A DNA stretch of 64,000 nucleotides, from positions 744,001-808,000 of the forward strand of contig CP046177.1 in NCBI GenBank assembly GCA_014075215.1, read 5' to 3'. Below, in pieces: positions 37,511 through 45,551 of the stretch; position 1 is the stretch's first letter; each line of letters starts with the position of its first letter. This DNA comes from Flavobacteriaceae bacterium. GTDB lineage: Bacteria; Bacteroidota; Bacteroidia; Flavobacteriales; Flavobacteriaceae. Under the pieces are notes generated by a model. It made no database searches. It saw only the letters and a program-made list of their open reading frames with translations, and was not told the origin of the DNA. Position numbers and translations under genes: made by a program.

Positions 37511-38632
37511 TTACTTATTGAAATTTTTATTTTTCCCGAATAGGCTATTAAAGAAATTTTCATCATCGTCTTCATCTTCTTTCCTTCTTATTAAAACGTA
37601 GATGGCTAAGGGAACAATTAAGTCTAAAAATATAACAAGTAGAATGTTCTTCCACGTTCCTACTTTTTGCTCTTTAGTTCCATTTTTTATGTGTTGAACT
37701 ATTGAAGGTAAAGTATGGCCCACACTTCCGAGTTCGGTTATTGTGGCTTCAAGTTTTGGGAAATCAGCACTACCCGTATTTATATCATTAATTGGTTTTG
37801 TAGTACTATTAACTTCAGACACAATTTTTGCAATTTTTGCAATATTCTTGGGATTGTTTTCTATGTTCTTTTTATCGTTACTTATGTCTATTTTAGTTGT
37901 GTCTCGCTGAATGAACTCTAGTTCTGGAATATATTTTATCTCTAGTGATTTCAAATCCTCTTTTGCTTTGAAAAGTCTTTCAGCAACATCTAAATTTATC
38001 TCACTGTTGACTAAGTTTTTTGCTATAAAACTCTCGATTGAACTTGTAATGTAACCTTGCAGAATACGAGCCTGTTCAGTTGGTTCATTTACACCCGCCA
38101 ATGAGGGATTGATTGCATTGATTTTATAATTTGCTAAAATGTCATTGAATTTACTAAGTACGGCTCTTGCATTGGCTTTAAATCCATTTTGGTCTCTCAC
38201 TTCGCTAATAAGTTGCTTCTCCAAGTCTTTCAAGTCAATATAGTCATCTACCACATCTGACTCGACACCGATAATTGCTTGGGCTCTTGTAGAATATGAT
38301 ATAAGTGTATCTTTTAAAATACCAGCTTCTTCCTTAACCAAATCTTCTTTAAAATCATACGGGTAGAAATAATTCAGATTAAATACAATTAATGCGAAAG
38401 CACAAATGAGATAGAAGAATAGTGCAACTTTTCTGCCGCTAACCGCAAAGTAGTATGATATTAATATAAGAATCAATATAATTGCAGCTATCACAAGGCT
38501 TCCATTTTCAGAGCCAAAAAAGTGTTGATTTTTTAACCCCAAATGGGCGTGCCAAAAACCTACTATAAACGTGCCTAAACTCAAAAGGTAGGCACTAATT
38601 TTCACTATTGGCGGTATTTTCGTCTTACTCAT
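37511..38632 (-). CDS. Multi-span membrane protein with helical periplasmic domain, first gene of the GTPase operon
   Basis: 373 aa, no family recognised. Three N-terminal membrane spans (about 10-30, 45-65 and 70-90) are followed by a long helical, probably periplasmic region (about 100-320) rich in Asp, Glu, Lys and Ile, one more span (about 325-345) and a very acidic cytoplasmic tail (RRKEDEDDDENFFNSLFG). The ending FFNSLFG resembles the FFKRLFG end of the GTPase-like protein, which hints at a shared docking motif. A -7 box lies 17 bp upstream of the ATG and palindrome R3 starts 57 bp upstream. It may act as membrane receptor or scaffold of the system. Confidence 0.75.
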   Translation of the reverse strand: MSKTKIPPIVKISAYLLSLGTFIVGFWHAHLGLKNQHFFGSENGSLVIAAIILILILISYYFAVSGRKVALFFYLICAFALIVFNLNYFYPYDFKEDLVKEEAGILKDTLISYSTRAQAIIGVESDVVDDYIDLKDLEKQLISEVRDQNGFKANARAVLSKFNDILANYKINAINPSLAGVNEPTEQARILQGYITSSIESFIAKNLVNSEINLDVAERLFKAKEDLKSLEIKYIPELEFIQRDTTKIDISNDKKNIENNPKNIAKIAKIVSEVNSTTKPINDINTGSADFPKLEATITELGSVGHTLPSIVQHIKNGTKEQKVGTWKNILLVIFLDLIVPLAIYVLIRRKEDEDDDENFFNSLFGKNKNFNK

Positions 38633-38648
38633 ATCTATATATTTTGTT

Positions 38649-38656
38649 CAAAGTTA
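38649..38656 (-). promoter_or_regulatory. -7 element upstream of the GTPase operon
   Basis: TAACTTTG on the minus strand fits TAnnTTTG and is 16 nt upstream of the ATG at 38632. No clear TTTG at -33 was seen. It lies between palindrome R3 and the first gene. Confidence 0.5.
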
Positions 38657-38688
38657 ATATTTCTGTCATTTTTTTCGGTCTTTACCTT

Positions 38689-38826
38689 GCCACTAACGGT
38701 CTAGTATAAGAATAGTAGCGTATTAAAATGCACTAACTTTTCGGTTAAGTACAGACCTTTTTTATAATTGCTTGCTTTCGTTTTAGCGATTAAACAGCTA
38801 TTATTTTTATACATTGTTACCACACG
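38689..38826. repeat. attC-like palindrome R3
   Basis: It starts GCCACTAACGG and ends ATTGTTACCACACG. Arms GTATAAGAATAGTAGC and GCTATTATTTTTATAC pair over 16 bp with two mismatches (GTATAA[G/A]AATA[G/A]TAGC), while the outer cores CACTAAC and GTTACCA are imperfect matches to RYYYAAC and GTTRRRY. The 138-bp length matches R1 and R4. It ends 3 bp before the stop codon of the type IIG-like gene and separates it from the GTPase operon. Confidence 0.6.
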
Positions 38827-38829
38827 TAC

Positions 38830-41166
38830 TTATTCAATTTCTTTCATTTTAATTGATGATGAATATGGCAAAGTTTTAATATAATGTTCCATAAATTTAA
38901 AATCTGGTTCATTATCTTTTGATGGCAACTTAATACTTATCTCTTTCATTCTTGTTTGACTGCATTTTCTACCATAATTATATCTATATCTTTCTAAATT
39001 CATAATAGTAACTAAAAACACAGCAACATATTCATTCATTTCAAATTTGGGTATTAATTTTTCAACGTGGTCACTTGCAGAAAAATCTAATTCTTGATAT
39101 GAACAATACCCTAAAACAGCACTATCTACTGTTAAAACATTTCCTTTTTCTGTGCTAAAATCATAAAACCCTTCAACTCCGTTATTTGTTGCTTGTGTAG
39201 TAACATAAGAAAAAACACCTGTTCCATATTCTTCTAATTCCAATAATGGTGTCGTTTTGCTTCCAGTTATAGTAAATAATTTTTCGAGTTCAAAGTATTC
39301 CCAATCCTGTGTATTAAATTGAATATTTTTGTCGTGAAATGGCTTATGTGAAACTTCATTTGATAATTTATTACCAAGCAAAAAAGTTGCATAAAATAAT
39401 AATGTTTCAGAGAAATATTCACTATTTAATTCTGTATATTTTGTTTCCATATATGCTTCCGCCACCCATTCCATTTCTGCATTAATTGGCTTACTAATAC
39501 TTACCCCTGCTTCTCTCTTTTTATTCACATAATTTGATAACCATTTTTCTTTTAATTTTTCCCACCTACCATAAGCATCAATTCTTCCTTTGGTTTTTCT
39601 TTTTACATAGCCATCGTCTTTATAATAACCAAAATATGTTTCTTTATGTTTTGGATGTTGTCTGTGTGCAGTAAAAACCATAATACAGGAAACAACACCT
39701 ACTTTTGAATTAAAAAACAATTCATCAGGCATTGACAAAACTGCTTCGAGTGTATGTTTTTCTAATAGTTTCTTTTTAAATTCATAAACTTTTCCTTTTG
39801 TTGCTAAGGCACTTTGCATTGGTACAATTGCAATGCAAGTTCCGCCATCAACCAAACATTCTAAATTATTCAAAATAAATTCAAATTCGTCTGTGTCTAT
39901 TTTTTTATTTGCTTTATAGGGAGGGTTCAAAAAACCAACAGTTGGTTTTTTTGCTTTTACTTCCTTAATAATGTTTGGTTCAAAACAACTACCGTTTATT
40001 ATATTAGTCTTACCGTCTTGATGAATGTACATATTGGAAACAGCAAGTGCAAAAATGTGTGATTGGTATTCTGTTCCTATTAATTGTTTTGATTTTATTT
40101 TCTTGATTTTTTCTTGGTCATCTTTTGCATCTTTAATCATTTTACTCATTGCACTTATAAGAAAGCCACCTGTACCTGTACAGTTATCATAAGCGATAGT
40201 ATTTTTATTTACTCCTGCTAAATCAGAAAAAAATTCGGTTATATGTGGTGGGGTTAGTACAATGCCAAGTCCTTTATCACTATTAGCATATCGTAGAAAT
40301 TCTATGTATAATTGACCAAGAACATCAAAATATCTATGTGTTTTCATAAATGAATTAATATTATCATCAATCTCATCTATAATTTCTTTTAATACATTTT
40401 CTTTCTTTGACAAAGAGGTATCAGTCTTTATAAAACTAAATTGAACGTCAAGATTATTTAATTTTTTTCCTGTGATATTCGCACTTTCTAACTCATTTGA
40501 AACAGTTTGAGTTAGGAAATTTGAGAGATTTTCCGCATTATCATATACTCCATAAGATTTTCTAAACGCCTTATTTTCAAGAGCTATTAGAATTGAACTA
40601 ATTAATAAACTTCTTTGGCTTCCAAGTATTTTATGAGTATGTAATTTAGAATTTAACTCTTTCGTAAATTCTAAAAGTGCATTATAATCTTGTCTAAATT
40701 TCTCTTCACTATTTTCATAACCTTTTAAATAATCTTCGGCACTTAAAAATTTATCGTCAAATTTTGATGTAGCCTTTTTCTCTGATTTTAAATGAAGAAA
40801 ATGAGATATTTTTAATGATTGTTTTGTTTCACCACTAACCGCAAGAGCAATAACATCAAAACTTTTTGACAAGTATGAAGCGTAAAGCAAAGCACCATCA
40901 ACTGCATATTCTGAATATTTAACTTTATTCTTGCTTTCGTGTTTAGTAACTTCCGCTTTACATTCTACAACTATTAATAAATCGGAATTTTCCTTGAAAG
41001 AAATAATAAATTCAGGGTAGCCTTGTCCTGTACCTTTTTTTGATGCGGTTTTTAATAATTTGTCAATTTTTGCATTATCAGATTTTTGCTCTTCAATAAT
41101 TATTTTATCAGCAAACTTTTCAAAATGCTTGCGAACTAATTGCTCTGTCTTTCTTTCGTTTGCCAT
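38830..41166 (-). CDS. Type IIG-like restriction-modification protein (nuclease + N6-adenine methyltransferase + specificity part)
   Basis: 778 aa. The N-terminal PD-(D/E)XK-like nuclease (about 1-130) has GYPEFIISFKENSDLLIVVE then CKAE. A helical part is followed by the adenine methyltransferase: GIVLTPPHITEFF, the SAM motif DNCTGTGGFL and the catalytic NPPY in GFLNPPYKANKK. The C-terminal third (from about residue 600: WEYFELEKLFTITGS, TTQATNNGVEGFY) looks like one type I-style target-recognition domain. The layout recalls BcgI-type or other type IIG enzymes with cutting and methylation in one chain. IS-B copy 2 begins 51 bp upstream, so an upstream partner gene may have been cut off. Palindrome R3 touches the 3' end. 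Confidence 0.85.
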   Translation of the reverse strand: MANERKTEQLVRKHFEKFADKIIIEEQKSDNAKIDKLLKTASKKGTGQGYPEFIISFKENSDLLIVVECKAEVTKHESKNKVKYSEYAVDGALLYASYLSKSFDVIALAVSGETKQSLKISHFLHLKSEKKATSKFDDKFLSAEDYLKGYENSEEKFRQDYNALLEFTKELNSKLHTHKILGSQRSLLISSILIALENKAFRKSYGVYDNAENLSNFLTQTVSNELESANITGKKLNNLDVQFSFIKTDTSLSKKENVLKEIIDEIDDNINSFMKTHRYFDVLGQLYIEFLRYANSDKGLGIVLTPPHITEFFSDLAGVNKNTIAYDNCTGTGGFLISAMSKMIKDAKDDQEKIKKIKSKQLIGTEYQSHIFALAVSNMYIHQDGKTNIINGSCFEPNIIKEVKAKKPTVGFLNPPYKANKKIDTDEFEFILNNLECLVDGGTCIAIVPMQSALATKGKVYEFKKKLLEKHTLEAVLSMPDELFFNSKVGVVSCIMVFTAHRQHPKHKETYFGYYKDDGYVKRKTKGRIDAYGRWEKLKEKWLSNYVNKKREAGVSISKPINAEMEWVAEAYMETKYTELNSEYFSETLLFYATFLLGNKLSNEVSHKPFHDKNIQFNTQDWEYFELEKLFTITGSKTTPLLELEEYGTGVFSYVTTQATNNGVEGFYDFSTEKGNVLTVDSAVLGYCSYQELDFSASDHVEKLIPKFEMNEYVAVFLVTIMNLERYRYNYGRKCSQTRMKEISIKLPSKDNEPDFKFMEHYIKTLPYSSSIKMKEIE

Positions 41167-41257
41167 AATTATAAATCTAAATCTCCTTGTTTAAAAATTG
41201 CTGTATCGTTTCTTGTATGTCTCGTCCTAAAATAGGGCTACAGTTAATTATTAAAAT

Positions 41258-42115
41258 TTATGCTACATTTTTGTGCACGTAATTAGGTGTTTTATAATCT
41301 AAAGATAAATGTAATCTTTTATTATTATATAATTTGATTGCATTTTTTGTTGCTTTTTTGGCGTGATTGATATTTGTAAATGTTTGGTCGAGGAAGAATT
41401 CATCTTTTAAAATTCCGTTAACTCTTTCGGCCATTGCGTTTTCGTAGCAATGATTTTCTTGGGTCATACTGATTTGTATCTTTTTTCTTTTCAAAATTTG
41501 AGTATAAACATTGCTACAATATTGTATTCCTCTATCAGAATGATGTATGATTTCTTCGGTATTTTTAGTTTGATAAATAGCTTTATTTAAAGCTCTAACA
41601 CAGCCTTTAAGTTCTAAACTATCACTAATATCATAGCCTACTATTTTTCTTGAATACATATCAGTAATAAGTGCTAAATAACAAAATCCATTTATAGTTC
41701 TTATATAGGTAATATCCGAAGCCCAAACTTGGTTAGGTCTATTAATGATCAGGTCTTTTATGATATTTTTATATTTATAAAAACGATGGTAAGAGTTGGT
41801 TGTTTTAGAAGAATATTTTTTCCTTCTAATTAACAAATTATTTTCTTTTAAGATTCTAAATAACTGGTCTCTACCTATATTTATATTCTGTTTCCTAAAA
41901 TCATTATGTAAGGATTTCATTAGCTTTCTAGTACCTTCTCTGGGTAATGTTTTCCTGCTTTTTTTAACAAGCATTATTACATTTTGTTCTATTTGTTTTT
42001 TAAGAACAAACCTTTTTTGATATTTGTAATAAGCATCTCTTTTTAACTCGAAAGCATTACAAATAGTAGCGATGGCGTACCTTCTTTTTTTTCTATTAAT
42101 CGGTGCTATTTTCAT
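41258..42115 (-). CDS. IS3-family transposase OrfB (IS-B copy 2)
   Basis: 285-aa DDE transposase identical to that at 30794-31651 (WASDITYI, SDRGIQYCS, AMAERVNGILKDEF). Complete. Confidence 0.93.
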   Translation of the reverse strand: MKIAPINRKKRRYAIATICNAFELKRDAYYKYQKRFVLKKQIEQNVIMLVKKSRKTLPREGTRKLMKSLHNDFRKQNINIGRDQLFRILKENNLLIRRKKYSSKTTNSYHRFYKYKNIIKDLIINRPNQVWASDITYIRTINGFCYLALITDMYSRKIVGYDISDSLELKGCVRALNKAIYQTKNTEEIIHHSDRGIQYCSNVYTQILKRKKIQISMTQENHCYENAMAERVNGILKDEFFLDQTFTNINHAKKATKNAIKLYNNKRLHLSLDYKTPNYVHKNVA

Positions 42116-42510
42116 TAAGGCTTTATGTTTAAGTTTTTTTTTAATTCTTCAACATTTTTATAGCCAAGATTTTCAGCAGCTACTTCAAGATAACTATCAT
42201 TCACAAGTTTATCTAGATCCTTTTTAATAAGAAGATCTTTGAGTTGTTTTAGCTCTTTTTGAAGGGCTTTAATACGGGATAATTCGTCGTCTGTTTGCAC
42301 GGTTACACGGGTGTTCATTAAATCTTTACGGTCATATTTTTTAATCCATACGTTTATCGTACTAGATTGTATGCCGTAAGTTAAGGCAATTTGTCTTTTG
42401 GAATGGTTTCCTTTGGTAAGTTCTGCTAATACTTTGAGTTTAAAACTCTCACTATAACGTCTTACATATCCATCATTTTTATACATATACTTGTTGTTTT
42501 TTGTATACAT
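42115..42510 (-). CDS. IS3-family OrfA (IS-B copy 2)
   Basis: 131 aa, identical to 31651-32046: HTH plus coiled coil. Its stop overlaps the OrfB start (TAATG). Confidence 0.92.
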   Translation of the reverse strand: MYTKNNKYMYKNDGYVRRYSESFKLKVLAELTKGNHSKRQIALTYGIQSSTINVWIKKYDRKDLMNTRVTVQTDDELSRIKALQKELKQLKDLLIKKDLDKLVNDSYLEVAAENLGYKNVEELKKNLNIKP

Positions 42511-42526
42511 ATTTCAGGACGGGTCA

Positions 42527-43140
42527 ATATTAACAAACGCATGAGATGCGTATTGTACACCTCGATCAGAATGAAAAATCATACCTTCACAAGGCATTCT
42601 GTTGTTTACAGCCATTCTCCATGCAGCAATGATAGTTTGTCTTGCTTTGAGTCCATTGCTCAAAGACCAACCAATGACTTTACGATCAAACAGGTCAATA
42701 ATTACCGTTAAGTACAGCCATCCTTGTGCAGGCTTTAAATAGGTAATATCAGAAACCCATTTCTGTGCAGCAGCGGTAGCTTTAAAATCTCTATCCAATA
42801 CATTATCAGCTACTGGATATTGATGCTTAGAATCTGTCGTGACAACAAATTTCTTTTTACGAACTGCTTTAATCCCGTGTTTTTTCATCAATCGTGCTAC
42901 CCTAGACCTAGATACTTTAAACCCTTTAGCTTTGAGTTCCTCTGTAATTCTAGGACTTCCATAAGTAGATTTACTTCGCTCACAGATACGGTGAATCTCA
43001 GAGAGTAGCATACGATTTTTTCCATCTCTATCTGATGGAACATAATTCTTACTCCTGTAATAACTGTTTCTACTAATTTTAAAAATTTTACACATCTTCC
43101 CAACCGGATATTCTCTACTGTAATCTTTGATAAATTTCAA
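42527..43140 (-). pseudogene. IS-A OrfB N-terminal fragment (interrupted)
   Basis: About 204 codons of the IS3-type OrfB, from MKFIKDYSREYPVG through WVSDITYLKPAQGW to SDRGVQYASHAFVNI, where IS-B begins. The remaining C-terminus lies at 30495-30753. It differs from the intact copy at 55237-56106 at least at KVSRSR/KVYRSR and KPAQ/KTAQ. Confidence 0.9.
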
Positions 43141-43436
43141 TACTTCCGATCGCTCTTGGAGAAGATGCTCACGGCCTTTTTTAAGATATCCCGCTCCATG
43201 GTAACATCCTTGAGCTGTTTACGTAATCGCTCTAACTCTTTCTGATCTTCTGTGAGTTGTTTGACGCCATTACCGCTAAAAGCTAAATCAGGACGCTGTT
43301 CTAATTCTCTACGCCATCTGTAAATAAGATCTGCACTGATTCCCAATTCCATGGCAATCTGCTTTGTGTTACCTCGTACATTGCTTAATTCTACTGCTTT
43401 AATTTTAAACTCTTTACTGTATTTTCTTCGTTTCAT
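43137..43436 (-). CDS. IS3-family OrfA (IS-A copy 1)
   Basis: 99 aa: HTH (NTKQIAMELGISADLIYRWRRE) and a leucine-zipper-like coiled coil (ELERLRKQLKDVTMERDIL) ending KSDRKY. It overlaps the OrfB frame, as usual for a programmed -1 frameshift fusion. Identical to 56103-56402. Confidence 0.9.
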   Translation of the reverse strand: MKRRKYSKEFKIKAVELSNVRGNTKQIAMELGISADLIYRWRRELEQRPDLAFSGNGVKQLTEDQKELERLRKQLKDVTMERDILKKAVSIFSKSDRKY

Positions 43437-43549
43437 ATGGTTAAGTTATTTTAGATAAAATTAGCTTAACTCTTTGTCACTCTAAATGTAGCAAGTCCAT
43501 TGCCATTAATACCAAAATTTCGTCTTCGCATCAAAATTTTGGAATAAAT

Positions 43550-43581
43550 CTTGCTAATTGTTATCTAATTAGCTAACTTTG
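43550..43581 (+). promoter_or_regulatory. Candidate promoter of HigBA-like module 2
   Basis: CTTG (43550-43553), 20 nt, TAACTTTG (43574-43581): a near-consensus Bacteroidota promoter just upstream of the toxin. A hairpin CCAAAATTT...AAATTTTGG lies upstream (43512-43542). Confidence 0.5.
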
Positions 43582-43588
43582 AATTTAA

Positions 43589-43945
43589 TTGTTAGCAGAT
43601 TTGAGTGAATTTAAGTGGAAAATCAAAATCTACAAAAACCACTTTTGGGATTTCTATAACGAGCAGAACAAAAAAGTGCAGGGCAAAATAGATTGGATTG
43701 TGACTCTGGTTCAAACGACAAAGGTTGTTCCCGGTAAATTCCTAAAACATTTAACGAATACTGACGGTCTTTGGGAAATTCGAGTTTCTGCAAACAACAA
43801 AATTTTTAGAATATTTTGCTTTTTCGACAAAGGGAACTTGGTTGTACTGTTGAGTGGATTCCAAAAGAAAACACAAAAGACACCTAAATCTGAACTGAAA
43901 AGAGCTGAACGACTTAAAAAGGAATATTATGAAAACAAAAAATAA
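43589..43945 (+). CDS. RelE/HigB-like type II toxin (module 2)
   Basis: 118 aa counted from TTG 43589; TTG 43601 is an equally good start, as no ATG is available. It aligns with the toxin at 27130-27474: KIKIYKNHFWDFYNEQNKKV, GLWEIRVSANNKIFRIFCFF, DKGNLVVLLSGFQKKTQKTP. It probably cleaves mRNA on ribosomes. The antitoxin start lies inside its last codons. It adjoins the IS-A end, about 90 bp away. Confidence 0.83.
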   Translation: MLADLSEFKWKIKIYKNHFWDFYNEQNKKVQGKIDWIVTLVQTTKVVPGKFLKHLTNTDGLWEIRVSANNKIFRIFCFFDKGNLVVLLSGFQKKTQKTPKSELKRAERLKKEYYENKK

Positions 43946-44231
43946 CATTACGAATTGGGACGACCACTTGGATGGTAAATACGGAAAAAGAGGCACTGAA
44001 AAACGAGAAAAATTTCAAGAGGAATTTGAGGCGTTTAGACTTGGAGTTTTAATTCAGGAAGCGAGGAAATGCAAAAACCTTACGCAACAGGAACTCGCCG
44101 ACAAGGTTGGAACGACAAAGAGCTATATTTCTCGAATTGAGAACAATGCAAGTGATATCCGACTTTCGACTTTAATGCGCGTCATCCGAGAGGGTTTGGG
44201 TGGAAGTCTAAAACTATCACTGAATGTATAA
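43929..44231 (+). CDS. HigA-like XRE antitoxin (module 2)
   Basis: 100 aa with the shared N-terminal block (LDGKYGKRGTEKREKFQEEF) and an XRE HTH (IQEARKCKNLTQQELADKVG, TTKSYISRIENNASD). It overlaps the toxin by 17 bp, as in module 1. Downstream, GCAACA-TGGGTAGC-TGTTGC (about 44253-44272) forms a small hairpin that may be its terminator. Confidence 0.85.
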   Translation: MKTKNNITNWDDHLDGKYGKRGTEKREKFQEEFEAFRLGVLIQEARKCKNLTQQELADKVGTTKSYISRIENNASDIRLSTLMRVIREGLGGSLKLSLNV

Positions 44232-44374
44232 TTTGTTGAAAAGTACTAATAGCAACATGGGTAGCTGTTGCACAAACCCTTACCTCTCAAAAATAGAGGT
44301 TCGTTTTAAGCCCATTTAAAAGAGCTTGTTTTTTTAAGTTAGGTTTTTTACTAAAAAAATACTGCGGTTAACGA

Positions 44375-45430
44375 TTATCCTTTTTCTTTAATTAAATAGA
44401 TATAAACGGGATAATGATCGCTATACCCCCCCGTATAGTTCCCAAAAGAAAAACTTCTAAAAGGATATCCCTTAAAACGACCCTTTTTACTCGTTAAAAA
44501 GCGCTTATTAAAAATGCCTGCTTTAAACATTTTATAGGTAGAAAAATCTTTTTCTCCTTTGTCTAGTAATGAGGCTGTAAAAAAAATCTGGTCAAACAGA
44601 TTGATGTTGTCTCTATATCCTAAAGTATTAAAACCTCTTCGATGCATTTCTTCAAAAGGATTGTATAAATCTCCTTCTTGTATTTCCCGCTTTTTTCCCT
44701 TCGTTTTTAGTATTTTCTTAAAACTTGAATTGATGGGATCATCATTAAAATCTCCCATAGACAAAATCTTGGCATTGGGCTCTTTTGACTTTATTTTATC
44801 AATGATCTTTGTATTCTGAAAGGCTGCCTTTTCACGTAATGGTCTGCTTTTAGCCTCTCCTCCGCTTCTGGATGGCCAGTGATTGACAATGATATGAATC
44901 AATTCATTATCCAGGTAACCCGACACTAATAATTGATCTCTCGTATATATTTTTCTGTTTTCCCTGTATATATTCGGATTGAAAGATTCGTGGTATACAG
45001 GTTTAAAATACCGTTCCTGATATAGCAATGCAACATCAATCCCTCTTTTATCAGGTGATTCGTAATGTATAATGCCGTATCTTTTATTTTTTAAGTGTTT
45101 GGATTTGATTAAATCTTCCAGTACGACCCTGTTTTCAACCTCGGAAACACCAATTAAAGCCGGAGAGGTATTTGTTTTTTCATAACCTATTTGTGCAATA
45201 ACACTGCCTAATTTGTCAATTTTATCCCAGTAGACTTTAGACCTGTTTCCTTTTAATTCCATCATAGGGCTTGCCTCATCGTTCTTATTCACATCGTTGA
45301 TAGTATCAAAAAGATTCTCCAGATTATAAAAAGCAATTGTTCTTATTTTATACGTTTTCCCCTTATTTTGAGCGCTCCCAACTGCTATTGAAAATACAAC
45401 AAGTATGAGAAAAATTGCCTTTTTAACCAT
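44375..45430 (-). CDS. Exported endonuclease/exonuclease/phosphatase-family protein
   Basis: 351 aa with signal peptide MVKKAIFLILVVFSIAVGSAQ. The EEP fold motifs are present: AFYNLENLFD, IGVSEVENR (metal-binding Glu), IVNHWPSRSGG, LSMGDFNDDP and GYSDHYPVYI (catalytic Asp-His). EEP proteins of this exported type are extracellular or periplasmic nucleases or phosphodiesterases. A divergently transcribed TonB receptor and a DUF5689 lipoprotein follow. This association is frequent in flavobacteria and suggests use of phosphate or nucleic acids, which is an inference. Confidence 0.88.
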   Translation of the reverse strand: MVKKAIFLILVVFSIAVGSAQNKGKTYKIRTIAFYNLENLFDTINDVNKNDEASPMMELKGNRSKVYWDKIDKLGSVIAQIGYEKTNTSPALIGVSEVENRVVLEDLIKSKHLKNKRYGIIHYESPDKRGIDVALLYQERYFKPVYHESFNPNIYRENRKIYTRDQLLVSGYLDNELIHIIVNHWPSRSGGEAKSRPLREKAAFQNTKIIDKIKSKEPNAKILSMGDFNDDPINSSFKKILKTKGKKREIQEGDLYNPFEEMHRRGFNTLGYRDNINLFDQIFFTASLLDKGEKDFSTYKMFKAGIFNKRFLTSKKGRFKGYPFRSFSFGNYTGGYSDHYPVYIYLIKEKG

Positions 45431-45551
45431 TACTATCTGCTATTTAATAATACAAACTTAAAAAACTAATGATTAGTTATACATCAGTTAATGTAATATT
45501 AACATTATCATAGCACTAATTTTTATTAGCTTTACTCCAAATTCTAATAGT

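Larger units (their letters stand above)
30754..42526. mobile_element. Compound transposon: two IS-B copies flanking a 9.2-kb cargo, inserted in IS-A
   Basis: Two 1309-bp IS-B copies in direct orientation (30754-32062 and 41218-42526) flank 32063-41217. The outer ends abut the two halves of one IS-A element, with a 3-bp duplication ATA, as expected if the whole unit transposed as one into IS-A. The inner flanks of the IS-B copies (CAATTGC at the left, CTTGTA at the right) do not match. Cargo: SymE/HTH pair, a six-gene GTPase-membrane operon and a type IIG-like restriction-modification gene, separated by attC-like palindromes. The alternative is recombination of a circle carrying one IS-B into an IS-B already resident in IS-A. 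Confidence 0.88.
41218..42526 (-). mobile_element. IS-B copy 2 (IS3 family)
   Basis: 1309 bp, same ends and same text as copy 1 at 30754-32062, in the same orientation. Its right end abuts ATATTAACAAACG, the continuation of IS-A. Its left end abuts the truncated region upstream of the type IIG-like gene. Confidence 0.92.
42527..43499 (-). mobile_element. IS-A copy 1, right part (5' end of the interrupted IS3-family element)
   Basis: It continues IS-A from the ATA duplication to the terminal GTAGCAAGTCCA. It contains OrfA and the N-terminal two thirds of OrfB. Together with 30465-30753 it gives a complete 1259-bp IS-A. The outer flanks of the reconstituted element (GAT at the left, TTG at the right) do not match, so a later rearrangement is possible. 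Confidence 0.92.

Noticed and set aside
32069..38826. R1-R3 as a CRISPR array or a complete integron
   Set aside because: The palindromes are far apart, long and different in sequence; no cas gene and no integron integrase are present.
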